A stretch of 5,467 nucleotides of DNA from Candidatus Gastranaerophilales bacterium (GCA_028694275.1 JAQUTS010000123.1:1-5467), one strand, 5' to 3'; shown: positions 1 through 5,125, counted from the stretch's first letter. A program made the numbers and translations. The notes: generated by a model not told the origin, from the letters alone.

Positions 1-45
1 GAAATTAGTTATTTTTATAAAAAATCATATTAATTTAGAGTAATT

Positions 46-70
46 GTCATGCTGAACTTGTTTTAGCATC
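46..70. repeat. Short hairpin-forming intergenic repeat
   Basis: ATGCTGAA at 49-56 pairs with TTTAGCAT at 62-69 (eight pairs including one G-T), leaving the 5-nt loop CTTGT. The whole unit, GTCATGCTGAACTTG followed by TTTTAGCATC, resembles a small dispersed repeat that I recall from intergenic regions of several bacterial genomes. That link is from memory and only one copy is visible here. No T-tract follows, so it is not a typical terminator. Confidence 0.45.
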
Positions 71-98
71 TTTCTAATACTCCCCTGCGCGGTGGGCG

Positions 99-118
99 GA
101 AACTTTTTAAAAAGTTTC
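99..118. repeat. 20-bp perfect palindrome
   Basis: GAAACTTTTTAAAAAGTTTC is self-complementary over its full length, centred between 108 and 109. The right arm can also pair with the nearby AAACTTT at 122-128 (AAAGTTT at 111-117), giving an alternative small hairpin. It lies in gene-free DNA and could be an operator-like site, a cruciform-forming sequence or the remnant of a repeat terminus. A perfect palindrome has no loop, so it is not a standard intrinsic terminator. Confidence 0.5.
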
Positions 119-124
119 ACAAAA

Positions 125-293
125 CTTTCGCCTGTTACGTTTTTCTCATATTTTCTAACGCTCACTTCACTAGGGCTTGCAATGCGTCGCTCCGCTCCTT
201 AAATATTAATCATCGAGCTCCATCATCGCTACTGGCGCGCCCCACCCCGTTACGTTTCGCTGAGAAATATGGAAAAACTCCACAAGGCGAGAG
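125..293. repeat. Imperfect long inverted repeat around a GC-richer core (MITE-like)
   Basis: The left arm (125-162), read as its reverse complement, aligns along most of its length with the right arm (258-293). Shared blocks are GAAAAAC, CATATTT/AAATATG and GGCGA-AG, with a few 1-nt gaps and substitutions. The arms enclose about 95 nt that are clearly richer in GC than the flanking DNA and include the 8-bp palindrome GGCGCGCC at 234-241. GTTACGTTT also occurs directly repeated at 134-142 and 249-257. No transposase reading frame is present. A degraded miniature inverted-repeat element or a dispersed structured repeat would explain this. The alignment was done by eye. Confidence 0.4.
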
Positions 294-304
294 AGGTATT
301 GCTG

Positions 305-342
305 GGCTTGAGACAAAAACGTCAAGAATTTTATCTCAAGTC
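305..342. repeat. 9-bp-stem inverted repeat
   Basis: GGCTTGAGA at 305-313 pairs with TCTCAAGTC at 334-342 (nine pairs, one of them G-T), enclosing a 20-nt loop. No T-tract follows on either strand, so termination is doubtful. It sits just right of the larger imperfect inverted repeat and may belong to the same repeat complex. Confidence 0.4.
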
Positions 343-361
343 TGTGGTCTAACGCAGTTTA

Positions 362-411
362 TTCTTTCTTTTGGTTCTGTTTTCTTTCTTTTGGTTCTGT
401 TTTCTTTCTTT
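362..411. repeat. Tandem 20-bp direct repeat, 2.5 copies
   Basis: TTCTTTCTTTTGGTTCTGTT occurs at 362-381 and again identically at 382-401. A partial third copy (TTCTTTCTTT) follows at 402-411. The perfect match between copies suggests recent duplication by slippage. The second and third copies form the left arm of the neighbouring inverted repeat. Confidence 0.85.
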
Positions 412-443
412 TTGCTTGCGAATAAAAAGAAAGAAAACAGAAC
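394..443. repeat. 20-bp perfect inverted repeat with 10-nt loop
   Basis: Positions 394-413 are the exact reverse complement of 424-443, with loop GCTTGCGAAT at 414-423. The stem is pyrimidine-rich on one strand and purine-rich on the other. Because of the tandem repeat, the right arm can also pair with the upstream copy (374-393) at 19 of 20 positions. A further 5-bp hairpin, TCGTC/GACGA at 444-456 with loop GAA, lies next to it. The structure lies just downstream of the reverse-strand gene at 465-665, so it may shape that transcript's 3' end. Neither side has the T-run of a classical terminator. Confidence 0.7.
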
Positions 444-464
444 TCGTCGAAGACGAAATTGACT

Positions 465-665
465 TTAAACTTTTTCCTGTAGAGCTCTTAAGTCAACCAA
501 TGATTCTGTGCATAATTTTTTGATGACACTTAATAAAATATGCATATCCCACACTTTTTCGATAGAGCCATATTCTATTGAGCTTTCTGCCATTTTTGAT
601 AAAAGTAAAATAGAATCAATATTTTCTGATGCCTTTATGAGTTTTTCTATATCTTTTTCTTCCAT
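465..665 (-). CDS. Small hypothetical protein, 66 aa
   Basis: I do not recognise this protein and assign no function. It is read on the reverse strand from ATG at 665-663 to TAA at 467-465. The product is acidic at the N-terminus (MEEKDIEKLIK), rich in Glu, Lys, Ile and Leu, and looks almost wholly alpha-helical. It has no signal peptide, membrane segment, metal site or obvious catalytic motif. A weak ribosome-binding site (AAGAG) lies about 6 nt before the ATG. The competing + strand frame over the same DNA gives a Ser/Phe-rich product of low plausibility, which favours this strand. The gene is transcribed away from rpsJ and is followed by a strong hairpin at 394-443. Its small size and lack of a known family keep confidence moderate. 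Confidence 0.55.
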   Translation of the reverse strand: MEEKDIEKLIKASENIDSILLLSKMAESSIEYGSIEKVWDMHILLSVIKKLCTESLVDLRALQEKV

Positions 666-732
666 TTTTAACTCTTATATTTTTAATTACAAAGATTATT
701 TTAATTGAATAGTGGATGAAAGTCATTGCGAC

Positions 733-763
733 TTGGCAATAAAGAACGCAAAGTATATACAAT
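733..763 (+). promoter_or_regulatory. Possible distal promoter of the S10 operon
   Basis: A -35-like TTGGCA at 733-738 is followed by -10-like boxes: TATACA at 756-761 (17-nt spacing) or TACAAT at 758-763 (19-nt spacing, 5 of 6 matches to consensus). Transcription starting near 770 would give a leader of about 125 nt before rpsJ. The -35 overlaps a small inverted repeat, ATTGC (725-729) with GCAAT (736-740), which could be an operator. In AT-rich DNA such matches arise easily. Confidence 0.35.
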
Positions 764-797
764 ATTACAAACATGATACATTCCTCAAAAATCATGG

Positions 798-826
798 TTG
801 ACGGCGGTTTTTGTTTTAGTTAAAGT
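798..826 (+). promoter_or_regulatory. Possible proximal promoter of rpsJ/S10 operon
   Basis: TTGACG at 798-803 matches the sigma-70 -35 consensus at five of six positions. It is followed after exactly 17 nt by TAAAGT (821-826), a 4-of-6 match to TATAAT. Transcription from about 833 would give a leader of roughly 64 nt before the rpsJ ATG. The TTG of this -35 also begins a spurious in-frame N-terminal extension of S10, which is better explained as promoter and leader DNA. Confidence 0.45.
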
Positions 827-880
827 TATTAATACTGTGAGTTACACTTGCGGTAATAGAAATTCGTTTTGGAAAACATT

Positions 881-885
881 AAGGA
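881..885 (+). promoter_or_regulatory. rpsJ ribosome-binding site
   Basis: AAGGA lies 11 nt before the ATG at 897 and supports that codon as the real S10 start, rather than the in-frame TTG at 798. The spacing is longer than for the other genes of the operon. Confidence 0.6.
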
Positions 886-896
886 CAAATATAATA

Positions 897-1217
897 ATGG
901 CAGCTAAATCAAAACAACAAAGAATCAGAGTTTGTTTAAAAGCGTACGATCACCGCTTAATCGACTTGTCAGCTAAAAAAATAGTCGAAACAGCAGAAAG
1001 AACTGATGCAAAAGTATCAGGTCCGATCCCGCTTCCTACAAAGCGTCGTGTATATTGTGTATTGAGAAGCCCACACGTTAACAAAAAATCACGTGAGCAC
1101 TTTGAGATCCGTACACACAAAAGAGTTATCGATATCATCGATCCAACTCAACAAACAACAGAAGAACTTAGCCGTATGGATTTGCCGGCAGGCGTTGACA
1201 TCGAAGTTAAGCTATAA
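897..1217 (+). CDS. rpsJ: 30S ribosomal protein S10
   Basis: S10 is a component of the 30S head and, with NusB, also takes part in transcription antitermination. The 106-residue product fits the family length (about 102-106). It shows the S10 signature: IRVCLKAYDHRLID at residues 10-23, GPIPLPTKRRVYCVLRSPHV at 42-61, SREHFEIRTHKR at 65-76 and the C-terminal DLPAGVDIEVKL. His60-Val61 correspond to the His-Val pair in the E. coli loop linked to tetracycline-class sensitivity. The frame is open upstream to a TTG at 798, but the ATG at 897 gives the normal N-terminus (MAAKSKQQRIR) and has an AAGGA before it. It heads the operon. Unlike the genes after it, it is separated from its downstream neighbour by a structured 96-nt gap. 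The RRVYCVLRSPHV segment resembles cyanobacterial S10. Confidence 0.97.
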   Translation: MAAKSKQQRIRVCLKAYDHRLIDLSAKKIVETAERTDAKVSGPIPLPTKRRVYCVLRSPHVNKKSREHFEIRTHKRVIDIIDPTQQTTEELSRMDLPAGVDIEVKL

Positions 1218-1223
1218 TCTTCA

Positions 1224-1240
1224 GGCGGTGTGAGACCGCC
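1224..1240 (+). promoter_or_regulatory. GC-rich hairpin in the rpsJ-rplC spacer
   Basis: GGCGGT (1224-1229) and ACCGCC (1235-1240) form a perfect 6-bp stem with a GTGAG loop, starting 7 nt after the rpsJ stop codon. CTT (1219-1221) and AAG (1241-1243) could extend the stem across a 2-nt bulge. No T-run follows, so it is not a classical intrinsic terminator. It may stabilise the rpsJ 3' end, mark a processing site, or act in attenuation or protein binding. The fold is plain in the sequence; its role is inference. Confidence 0.5.
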
Positions 1241-1263
1241 AAGCATAAATTAAGTTAATGAAT

Positions 1264-1297
1264 GTGATCTGCGTAATCTAAAGCGCGCAGCGCTCAC
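1264..1297 (+). promoter_or_regulatory. Alternative RNA folds upstream of rplC
   Basis: Two mutually exclusive pairings are visible. One is a compact hairpin, AGCGC (1282-1286) with GCGCT (1290-1294) and loop GCA. The other is a longer helix, GTGA (1264-1267) with TCAC (1294-1297), continued by TGCG (1270-1273) with CGCA (1286-1289). The region ends 7 nt before the rplC ribosome-binding site (GAGGT, 1305-1309), so switching between folds could affect rplC translation. No direct evidence of function is available. Confidence 0.35.
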
Positions 1298-1313
1298 AAG
1301 AAAAGAGGTAAGA

Positions 1314-1949
1314 ATGACTTTAGGTGTAATCGGCGAAAAGCTTGGCATGACCCAAGTTTTTAGCGAAGAAGGGATTATTATCCCCGTAACAGTTATAAAA
1401 GTAGAACCATTGACAATCACCCAAATCAAGACTGTCGAAAAAGACGGATACAATGCTATCCAAGTCGGTTTGGTTGATGCTAAGGAAAAACACTTGACAA
1501 AAGCTCAGCAAGGTCACTTGACTAAGAACAAATTGGGCTTGTTCAGAGTTTTGAAAGAATTTAAAGTAGAAGATACATCTTCATACGAAATAGGCCAAAC
1601 GCTTGATGCAAGTATTTTGGCTGATATAGAAAAAGTTGATGTAACAGGTAGATCTATCGGTAAAGGTTTTCAAGGTACCGTAAAACGTCATAACTTCTCA
1701 AGAGGTCCTATGGCGCACGGTTCTAAAAATCACAGAGCCCCCGGTTCTATCGGTGCAGGTACAACTCCAAGCCGCGTTTTCAAAGGTAAGAAAATGGCAG
1801 GGAATATGGGTAATGAGACTGTCACAGTTACAAAATTACAAGTAGTTAAAATTGACAACGACAAAAATCTTTTGTTGGTTAAAGGTTCAGTTCCAGGTCC
1901 TGAGGGCAAATTGGTAACTGTAAAACCATCAAGAGTTAAATGGAACTAA
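1314..1949 (+). CDS. rplC: 50S ribosomal protein L3
   Basis: L3 binds 23S rRNA early in 50S assembly, and its central extension reaches toward the peptidyl-transferase centre. The product has 211 residues, normal for bacterial L3. It begins with the family N-terminus MTLGVIGEKLGMTQVF. The hallmark extension GKGFQGTVKRHNFSRGP spans residues 116-132, followed by HGSKNHRAPGSIGAGTTPSR at 135-154 and KGKKMAGNMGNE at 157-168, with LLLVKGSVPGP near the C-terminus. Where E. coli has the methylated-glutamine region GQNQTP, this protein reads GAGTTP (147-152), so the PrmB target glutamine is absent. The start has a good GAGGT ribosome-binding site 4 nt upstream. A 12-nt gap separates it from rplD. Confidence 0.97.
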   Translation: MTLGVIGEKLGMTQVFSEEGIIIPVTVIKVEPLTITQIKTVEKDGYNAIQVGLVDAKEKHLTKAQQGHLTKNKLGLFRVLKEFKVEDTSSYEIGQTLDASILADIEKVDVTGRSIGKGFQGTVKRHNFSRGPMAHGSKNHRAPGSIGAGTTPSRVFKGKKMAGNMGNETVTVTKLQVVKIDNDKNLLLVKGSVPGPEGKLVTVKPSRVKWN

Positions 1950-1961
1950 AGGATAAAAATC

Positions 1962-2600
1962 ATGGCAAAGCAACTAACAATACATAATGCAAGCGGAAGT
2001 TCACTAGGCGAATTAGACCTAAACGATGATGTTTTCGGTGTTGAGCCTAATGTTCATGTAATGCACCTTGCGCTAAGACGTCAATTGAACAATGCAAGAA
2101 GCGGATCTGCAAATTCCAAAACTCGCGCAGAAGTTCGTGGCGGCGGAAGAAAGCCTTGGAAGCAAAAAGGTACGGGCAGAGCTCGTGCAGGTAGTTTGAG
2201 AAGCCCTTTATTTGCAGGCGGCGGTGTTTCTTTTGGTCCAAAACCAAGAGATTACAGTTTCTCTATGCCGGCTAAAGCTAGAAGATTGGCTTTAAGATCA
2301 GCATTGTCTGCAAGAACAGCTGATTTGACAGTTGTAAAAGACTTTTCAGGTATCGAAGCTCCAAAGACTAAAGAAATGGTTAAAATCTTGAAAGCTTTGA
2401 ATTTAGAAGGCAAAATCCTTGTAATTGCAGATTACAAGCAAGCAGAAAATCAACATTTGCAACTTTCTTTGAGAAACTTGCCAAACGTAAGATTGATTCT
2501 TCCTTCTAACATCAATGTAAAAGACCTTCTTGAAGCTGATAAAGTTTTAACAACAGAAACAGCCATCAAGGAAATCACAGAAAGGTTATTGAAAAAATGA
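1962..2600 (+). CDS. rplD: 50S ribosomal protein L4
   Basis: L4 has a globular domain on the 50S surface and a long basic loop lining the peptide exit tunnel near the macrolide site. The 212-residue product shows that loop clearly: KTRAEVRGGGRKPWKQKGTG at residues 53-72, then RARAGSLRSPLF and GGGVSFGPKPRDYS (87-99). The globular domain carries EAPKTKEM and the C-terminal LPSNINVKDLLEADKVLTTE. In E. coli, L4 also represses its own S10 operon through the mRNA leader; no matching leader can be shown here. AAAGGAT upstream of the ATG serves as ribosome-binding site. Its stop codon overlaps the rplW start (ATGA), implying translational coupling. Confidence 0.97.
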   Translation: MAKQLTIHNASGSSLGELDLNDDVFGVEPNVHVMHLALRRQLNNARSGSANSKTRAEVRGGGRKPWKQKGTGRARAGSLRSPLFAGGGVSFGPKPRDYSFSMPAKARRLALRSALSARTADLTVVKDFSGIEAPKTKEMVKILKALNLEGKILVIADYKQAENQHLQLSLRNLPNVRLILPSNINVKDLLEADKVLTTETAIKEITERLLKK

Positions 2601-2905
2601 GCCACGTAAAATCAAGCAAAGAAACACTGCTAGACGTTCTCAAAAAGCCTTTGGTTACTGAAAAGGCTGCGCTAGCTGTTGAAAATAATCAATACACGTT
2701 TGAAGTAGTGCAAAATGCTACAAAAACAGAAATCAAACAGGCTGTTGAAGAACTTTTCCCCGGTAGAAAAGTTAAAAAAGTAAGAACAGTTTATATGCCA
2801 AGTCACGAAAAAAGACTGGGTATGAAACACGGTAGAACACAATCAAGCAAGAAGGCAATCGTTACAATTGACGGCGAACCTCTTGAAGATCTAATAGGAG
2901 CTTAA
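2597..2905 (+). CDS. rplW: 50S ribosomal protein L23
   Basis: L23 sits at the exit of the peptide tunnel and is the docking point for trigger factor and the signal recognition particle. The 102-residue product matches the family: LKKPLVTEKAALAVENNQYTF at its start, the helix TKTEIKQAVEELFPG (43-57), KVKKVRTVYMPS, and the loop EKRLGMKHGRTQSSKKAIVTI. Glu22 in VTEKA aligns with the E. coli glutamate used for trigger-factor contact. The ATG overlaps the rplD stop by 4 nt. The only nearby Shine-Dalgarno-like sequence, AAAGG at 2581-2585, is 11 nt away, so re-initiation after rplD probably drives translation. Confidence 0.96.
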   Translation: MSHVKSSKETLLDVLKKPLVTEKAALAVENNQYTFEVVQNATKTEIKQAVEELFPGRKVKKVRTVYMPSHEKRLGMKHGRTQSSKKAIVTIDGEPLEDLIGA

Positions 2906-2909
2906 GAAA

Positions 2910-3734
2910 ATGGGTATTCGTAAGATAAATCCAACATCCCCGGGACAAAGAGGCATGTCAGTTAATGATTTTTCTGAAATTACAACAAGTACTCCGGAAA
3001 AATCTCTATTGAGAGCCAAAAAACAAAAATCAGGAAGAAACAACACCGGTAGAATTACATGTCGTCACAAAGGTGGCGGACATAAAAAAGCTTACCGTCT
3101 GATTGATTTCAAACGTGATAAAGTAGGCGTTCCGGCAACTGTAAAAACAATTGAATACGATCCAAACAGAAATGTACGTATCTCTCTTTGTTTCTACGCG
3201 GATGGTGAAAAAAGATATATTTTGACACCTGACAAATTAAAAGTCGGTGATGTAATCGTGAGCGGCTCAAATGCTGAGATCAAAGTCGGAAATGCTCTTC
3301 CTTTGATTGATATTCCTTTGGGTACAATTGTTCACAACATAGAATTGACACCAGGATGCGGCGGCAAGCTTGTCAGATCTGCAGGAGCAGGTGCTCAATT
3401 GATGGCGAAAGAAGGTAATTATGTTACTTTGAAAATGCCTTCATCAGAGATGAGAATGGTTCGCAAAGATTGTTTTGCAACTATCGGAGTTCTCGGCAAT
3501 TCAGAACAGAAAAACATGAAAATCGGTAAAGCAGGAAGAACCCGTTATTTGGGAATTCGTCCTACAGTTCGTGGTGTAACTATGAACCCTTGCGATCACC
3601 CTCACGGTGGTGGTGAAGGTAAAACAGGTCCAGGGGGACATCCGAAGACTCCTTGGGGTAAACCGGCTCTTGGTTATAAAACCAGAAAGAAGAACAAAAA
3701 TACCGACAAGTACATAGTAAGAAAACGTAAGTAA
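2910..3734 (+). CDS. rplB: 50S ribosomal protein L2
   Basis: L2 binds 23S rRNA near the peptidyl-transferase centre, supports subunit joining and is among the most conserved ribosomal proteins. The 274-residue product is full length. It shows NPTSPGQRGMSV at the start, the RNA-binding segment GRITCRHKGGGHKKAYRLID (47-66), IEYDPNRN (81-88), GTIVHNIELTPGCGGKLVRS, and RPTVRGVTMNPCDHPHGGGE (217-236). His230 corresponds to the conserved His229 of E. coli L2, important for peptidyl transfer. The C-terminus ends in the usual basic tail (NTDKYIVRKRK). TAGGAG (2895-2900) provides a strong ribosome-binding site inside the end of rplW, which stops 4 nt before this start. Confidence 0.98.
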   Translation: MGIRKINPTSPGQRGMSVNDFSEITTSTPEKSLLRAKKQKSGRNNTGRITCRHKGGGHKKAYRLIDFKRDKVGVPATVKTIEYDPNRNVRISLCFYADGEKRYILTPDKLKVGDVIVSGSNAEIKVGNALPLIDIPLGTIVHNIELTPGCGGKLVRSAGAGAQLMAKEGNYVTLKMPSSEMRMVRKDCFATIGVLGNSEQKNMKIGKAGRTRYLGIRPTVRGVTMNPCDHPHGGGEGKTGPGGHPKTPWGKPALGYKTRKKNKNTDKYIVRKRK

Positions 3735-3747
3735 GGAGATAAAGTTA

Positions 3748-4029
3748 ATGGCCCGTTCATTAAAAAAAGGTCCATACGTTCAAGAGTCTTTGCAAAAAAA
3801 GATTGAAAAAATGAACGAAGCAGGTGATAAAAAGGTTATAAAAACCTGGTCTAGAGCATCTATGATTGTGCCTGACATGTTAGGTCACACTATAGCGGTT
3901 CACAACGGTAAAACACACGTTCCTGTTTATGTTACAGAGCAAATGGTAGGACACAAATTGGGCGAATTCGCTCCTACAAGATTCTACCGTGGCCACGCAG
4001 GACAGGACAAAGGAGCAAAAAGGAAATAG
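3748..4029 (+). CDS. rpsS: 30S ribosomal protein S19
   Basis: S19 is a 30S-head protein that pairs with S13 and lies close to the A site and the inter-subunit bridges. The 93-residue product has the full signature: MARSLKKGPYV at the N-terminus, IKTWSRASMIVPDMLGHTIA (31-50), HNGKTHVPVYVTEQMVGHKL (52-71) and GEFAPTRFYRGH (72-83), then a basic tail. The ribosome-binding site AAGGAG (3733-3738) overlaps the rplB stop codon, tying the two genes closely. Only 2 nt separate it from rplV. Confidence 0.98.
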   Translation: MARSLKKGPYVQESLQKKIEKMNEAGDKKVIKTWSRASMIVPDMLGHTIAVHNGKTHVPVYVTEQMVGHKLGEFAPTRFYRGHAGQDKGAKRK

Positions 4030-4031
4030 TT

Positions 4032-4364
4032 ATGGAAGCTTTAGCTAAACAAACAGATATAAAAATGACTGCGAGAAAAATTCGCAGAGTAATAAATGAA
4101 GTTCGTGGCAAAAATGTTCAAGAAGCCATTAGAATCCTTCGTTTTATGCCTTATGCGGCTGCGAAAGTTGTACTTCACAACTTGTTGAGTGCGGTTGCTA
4201 ATGCTCAAGAAAAAGGCCTCCCAACGGAAACTTTGATTGTATCAGAGGTTTTTGCCGATGAGAGCGTTACTTATAAAAGAGCGAAGCCTAGAGCACAAGG
4301 CCGTATATACAGAAGAATGAAACGTACATCACATTTGACTATTAAAGTCGGCGTGAAAAAATAG
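4032..4364 (+). CDS. rplV: 50S ribosomal protein L22
   Basis: L22 contributes a long beta-hairpin to the wall of the peptide exit tunnel opposite L4, where macrolide-resistance changes occur in other bacteria. The 110-residue product matches the family size. It has the helical core TARKIRRVINEVRGKNVQEA (13-32), LLSAVANAQEK (51-61) and the hairpin region YKRAKPRAQGRIYRRMKRTS (81-100) followed by HLTIKV. No insertion or deletion in the hairpin is evident. The ribosome-binding site AGGA lies in the last codons of rpsS. The stop codon TAG is part of the Shine-Dalgarno sequence of rpsC. Confidence 0.97.
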   Translation: MEALAKQTDIKMTARKIRRVINEVRGKNVQEAIRILRFMPYAAAKVVLHNLLSAVANAQEKGLPTETLIVSEVFADESVTYKRAKPRAQGRIYRRMKRTSHLTIKVGVKK

Positions 4365-4367
4365 GAG
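4362..4367 (+). promoter_or_regulatory. rpsC ribosome-binding site (selects a TTG start)
   Basis: TAGGAG lies 8 nt before TTG at 4376 and includes the rplV stop codon. Its strength and spacing, with the conserved S3 N-terminus that follows directly, identify the TTG as the true start. Confidence 0.8.
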
Positions 4368-4375
4368 ACACTAAA

Positions 4376-5101
4376 TTGGGACAGAAGACACATCCAACAG
4401 GATTTAGAGTAGGTATAATTAAACCTTGGTTAAGCAGTTGGTTTGCAAATAAAAAAGAATATCCATTAAACTTGGCTGAAGATGCTAAAATCAGAAAGTT
4501 TCTCAAAAAGAAGCTTTATCATGCAGGCATCAGCAGAATTCTTATTGACAGAAAAGCTCAAGATGCAGTTATTTCTATCATTTCCGCAAAACCCGGTATT
4601 ATTGTCGGTCGTGGCGGTCAAGGTATTGATGATTTAAGAAAAGAAATTTCTGCTAAATTTAACAGAAAAGTTCAAATAGACGTTCTTGAAGTTGATAAAG
4701 TTGATGCTGATGCTCAACTTGTAGCCGAGTCAATTGCTCAGCAACTTGAAAAACGTGTAGTTTTCAGAAGAGCGATGAAACAAGCTATTCAGCGTTCTAT
4801 GAGAGCAGGTGTTCTTGGTATAAAAGTTGCAGTTTCCGGTCGTTTGGGCGGTGCTGAAATCGCAAGAACAGAATGGTCTAAAGAAGGCCGTATCCCTCTT
4901 CAAACATTAAGGGCTGATGTGGATTATGGTTTTACTGAAGCAGATACTATTATGGGTATCATCGGTGTTAAAGTTTGGATTTTCAAAGGTGAGATTTTGC
5001 CTGGTGAAAAAGTAGACCAAAACATCAAATCAAAAAAAGTAAGCCTTGACGGAGCCGGCGCACCTGCCAATCGTCGCGGCGGTAAAAAAAGAGGTAAATA
5101 A
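4376..5101 (+). CDS. rpsC: 30S ribosomal protein S3
   Basis: S3 forms part of the mRNA entry channel of the 30S subunit and contributes to its mRNA-unwinding activity. The 241-residue product begins MGQKTHPTGFRVGI, the typical N-terminus, but its start codon is TTG rather than ATG. No ATG lies nearby in frame that would keep this conserved start. The KH domain is visible with its loop IVGRGGQGID at residues 77-85. Arg131, Arg132 and Lys135 (FRRAMK) match the E. coli residues tied to mRNA helicase activity. The C-terminal domain has GIKVAVSGRLGGAEIARTEW (148-167), GRIPLQTLRADVDYG (171-185) and GVKVWIFKGE (197-206). The tail is basic and ends KKRGK. A 24-nt gap precedes rplP. Confidence 0.98.
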   Translation: MGQKTHPTGFRVGIIKPWLSSWFANKKEYPLNLAEDAKIRKFLKKKLYHAGISRILIDRKAQDAVISIISAKPGIIVGRGGQGIDDLRKEISAKFNRKVQIDVLEVDKVDADAQLVAESIAQQLEKRVVFRRAMKQAIQRSMRAGVLGIKVAVSGRLGGAEIARTEWSKEGRIPLQTLRADVDYGFTEADTIMGIIGVKVWIFKGEILPGEKVDQNIKSKKVSLDGAGAPANRRGGKKRGK

Positions 5102-5125
5102 TCAATTTATTAGGAGCATAAAACA

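Noticed and set aside
1..43. 3' end of a gene entering from the left edge
   Set aside because: All six frames meet stop codons within the first 43 nt and the DNA is low-complexity AT. A short terminal fragment cannot be excluded but has no support.
394..443. Intrinsic terminator for the small reverse-strand gene
   Set aside because: The stem is strong, but no T-run follows it on either strand and the stem is AT-rich. Kept as a repeat rather than called a terminator.
362..443. CRISPR array
   Set aside because: The repeats are 20 bp and directly adjacent with no spacers, so this is a tandem duplication and hairpin.
508..708. + strand open frame of 66 codons overlapping the small reverse-strand gene
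   Set aside because: The product is a low-complexity Ser/Phe/Ile mixture, expected when an AT-rich gene is read antisense. The reverse-strand frame has the better composition and ribosome-binding site.
798..896. In-frame N-terminal extension of S10 starting at TTG 798
   Set aside because: S10 is normally 102-106 residues. The extension has no family similarity and no ribosome-binding site, and it overlaps a promoter-like sequence. The ATG at 897 has AAGGA upstream and gives the conserved N-terminus.
827..896. L4-binding autoregulatory leader upstream of rpsJ as in E. coli
   Set aside because: Only weak short pairings are visible (for example GTTT/AAAC at 866-877), and nothing resembles the known extended leader structure.
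1258..1281. Seven-codon open frame (MNVICVI) in the rpsJ-rplC spacer, a possible leader peptide
   Set aside because: No convincing Shine-Dalgarno sequence precedes it, and a frame this short is expected by chance.
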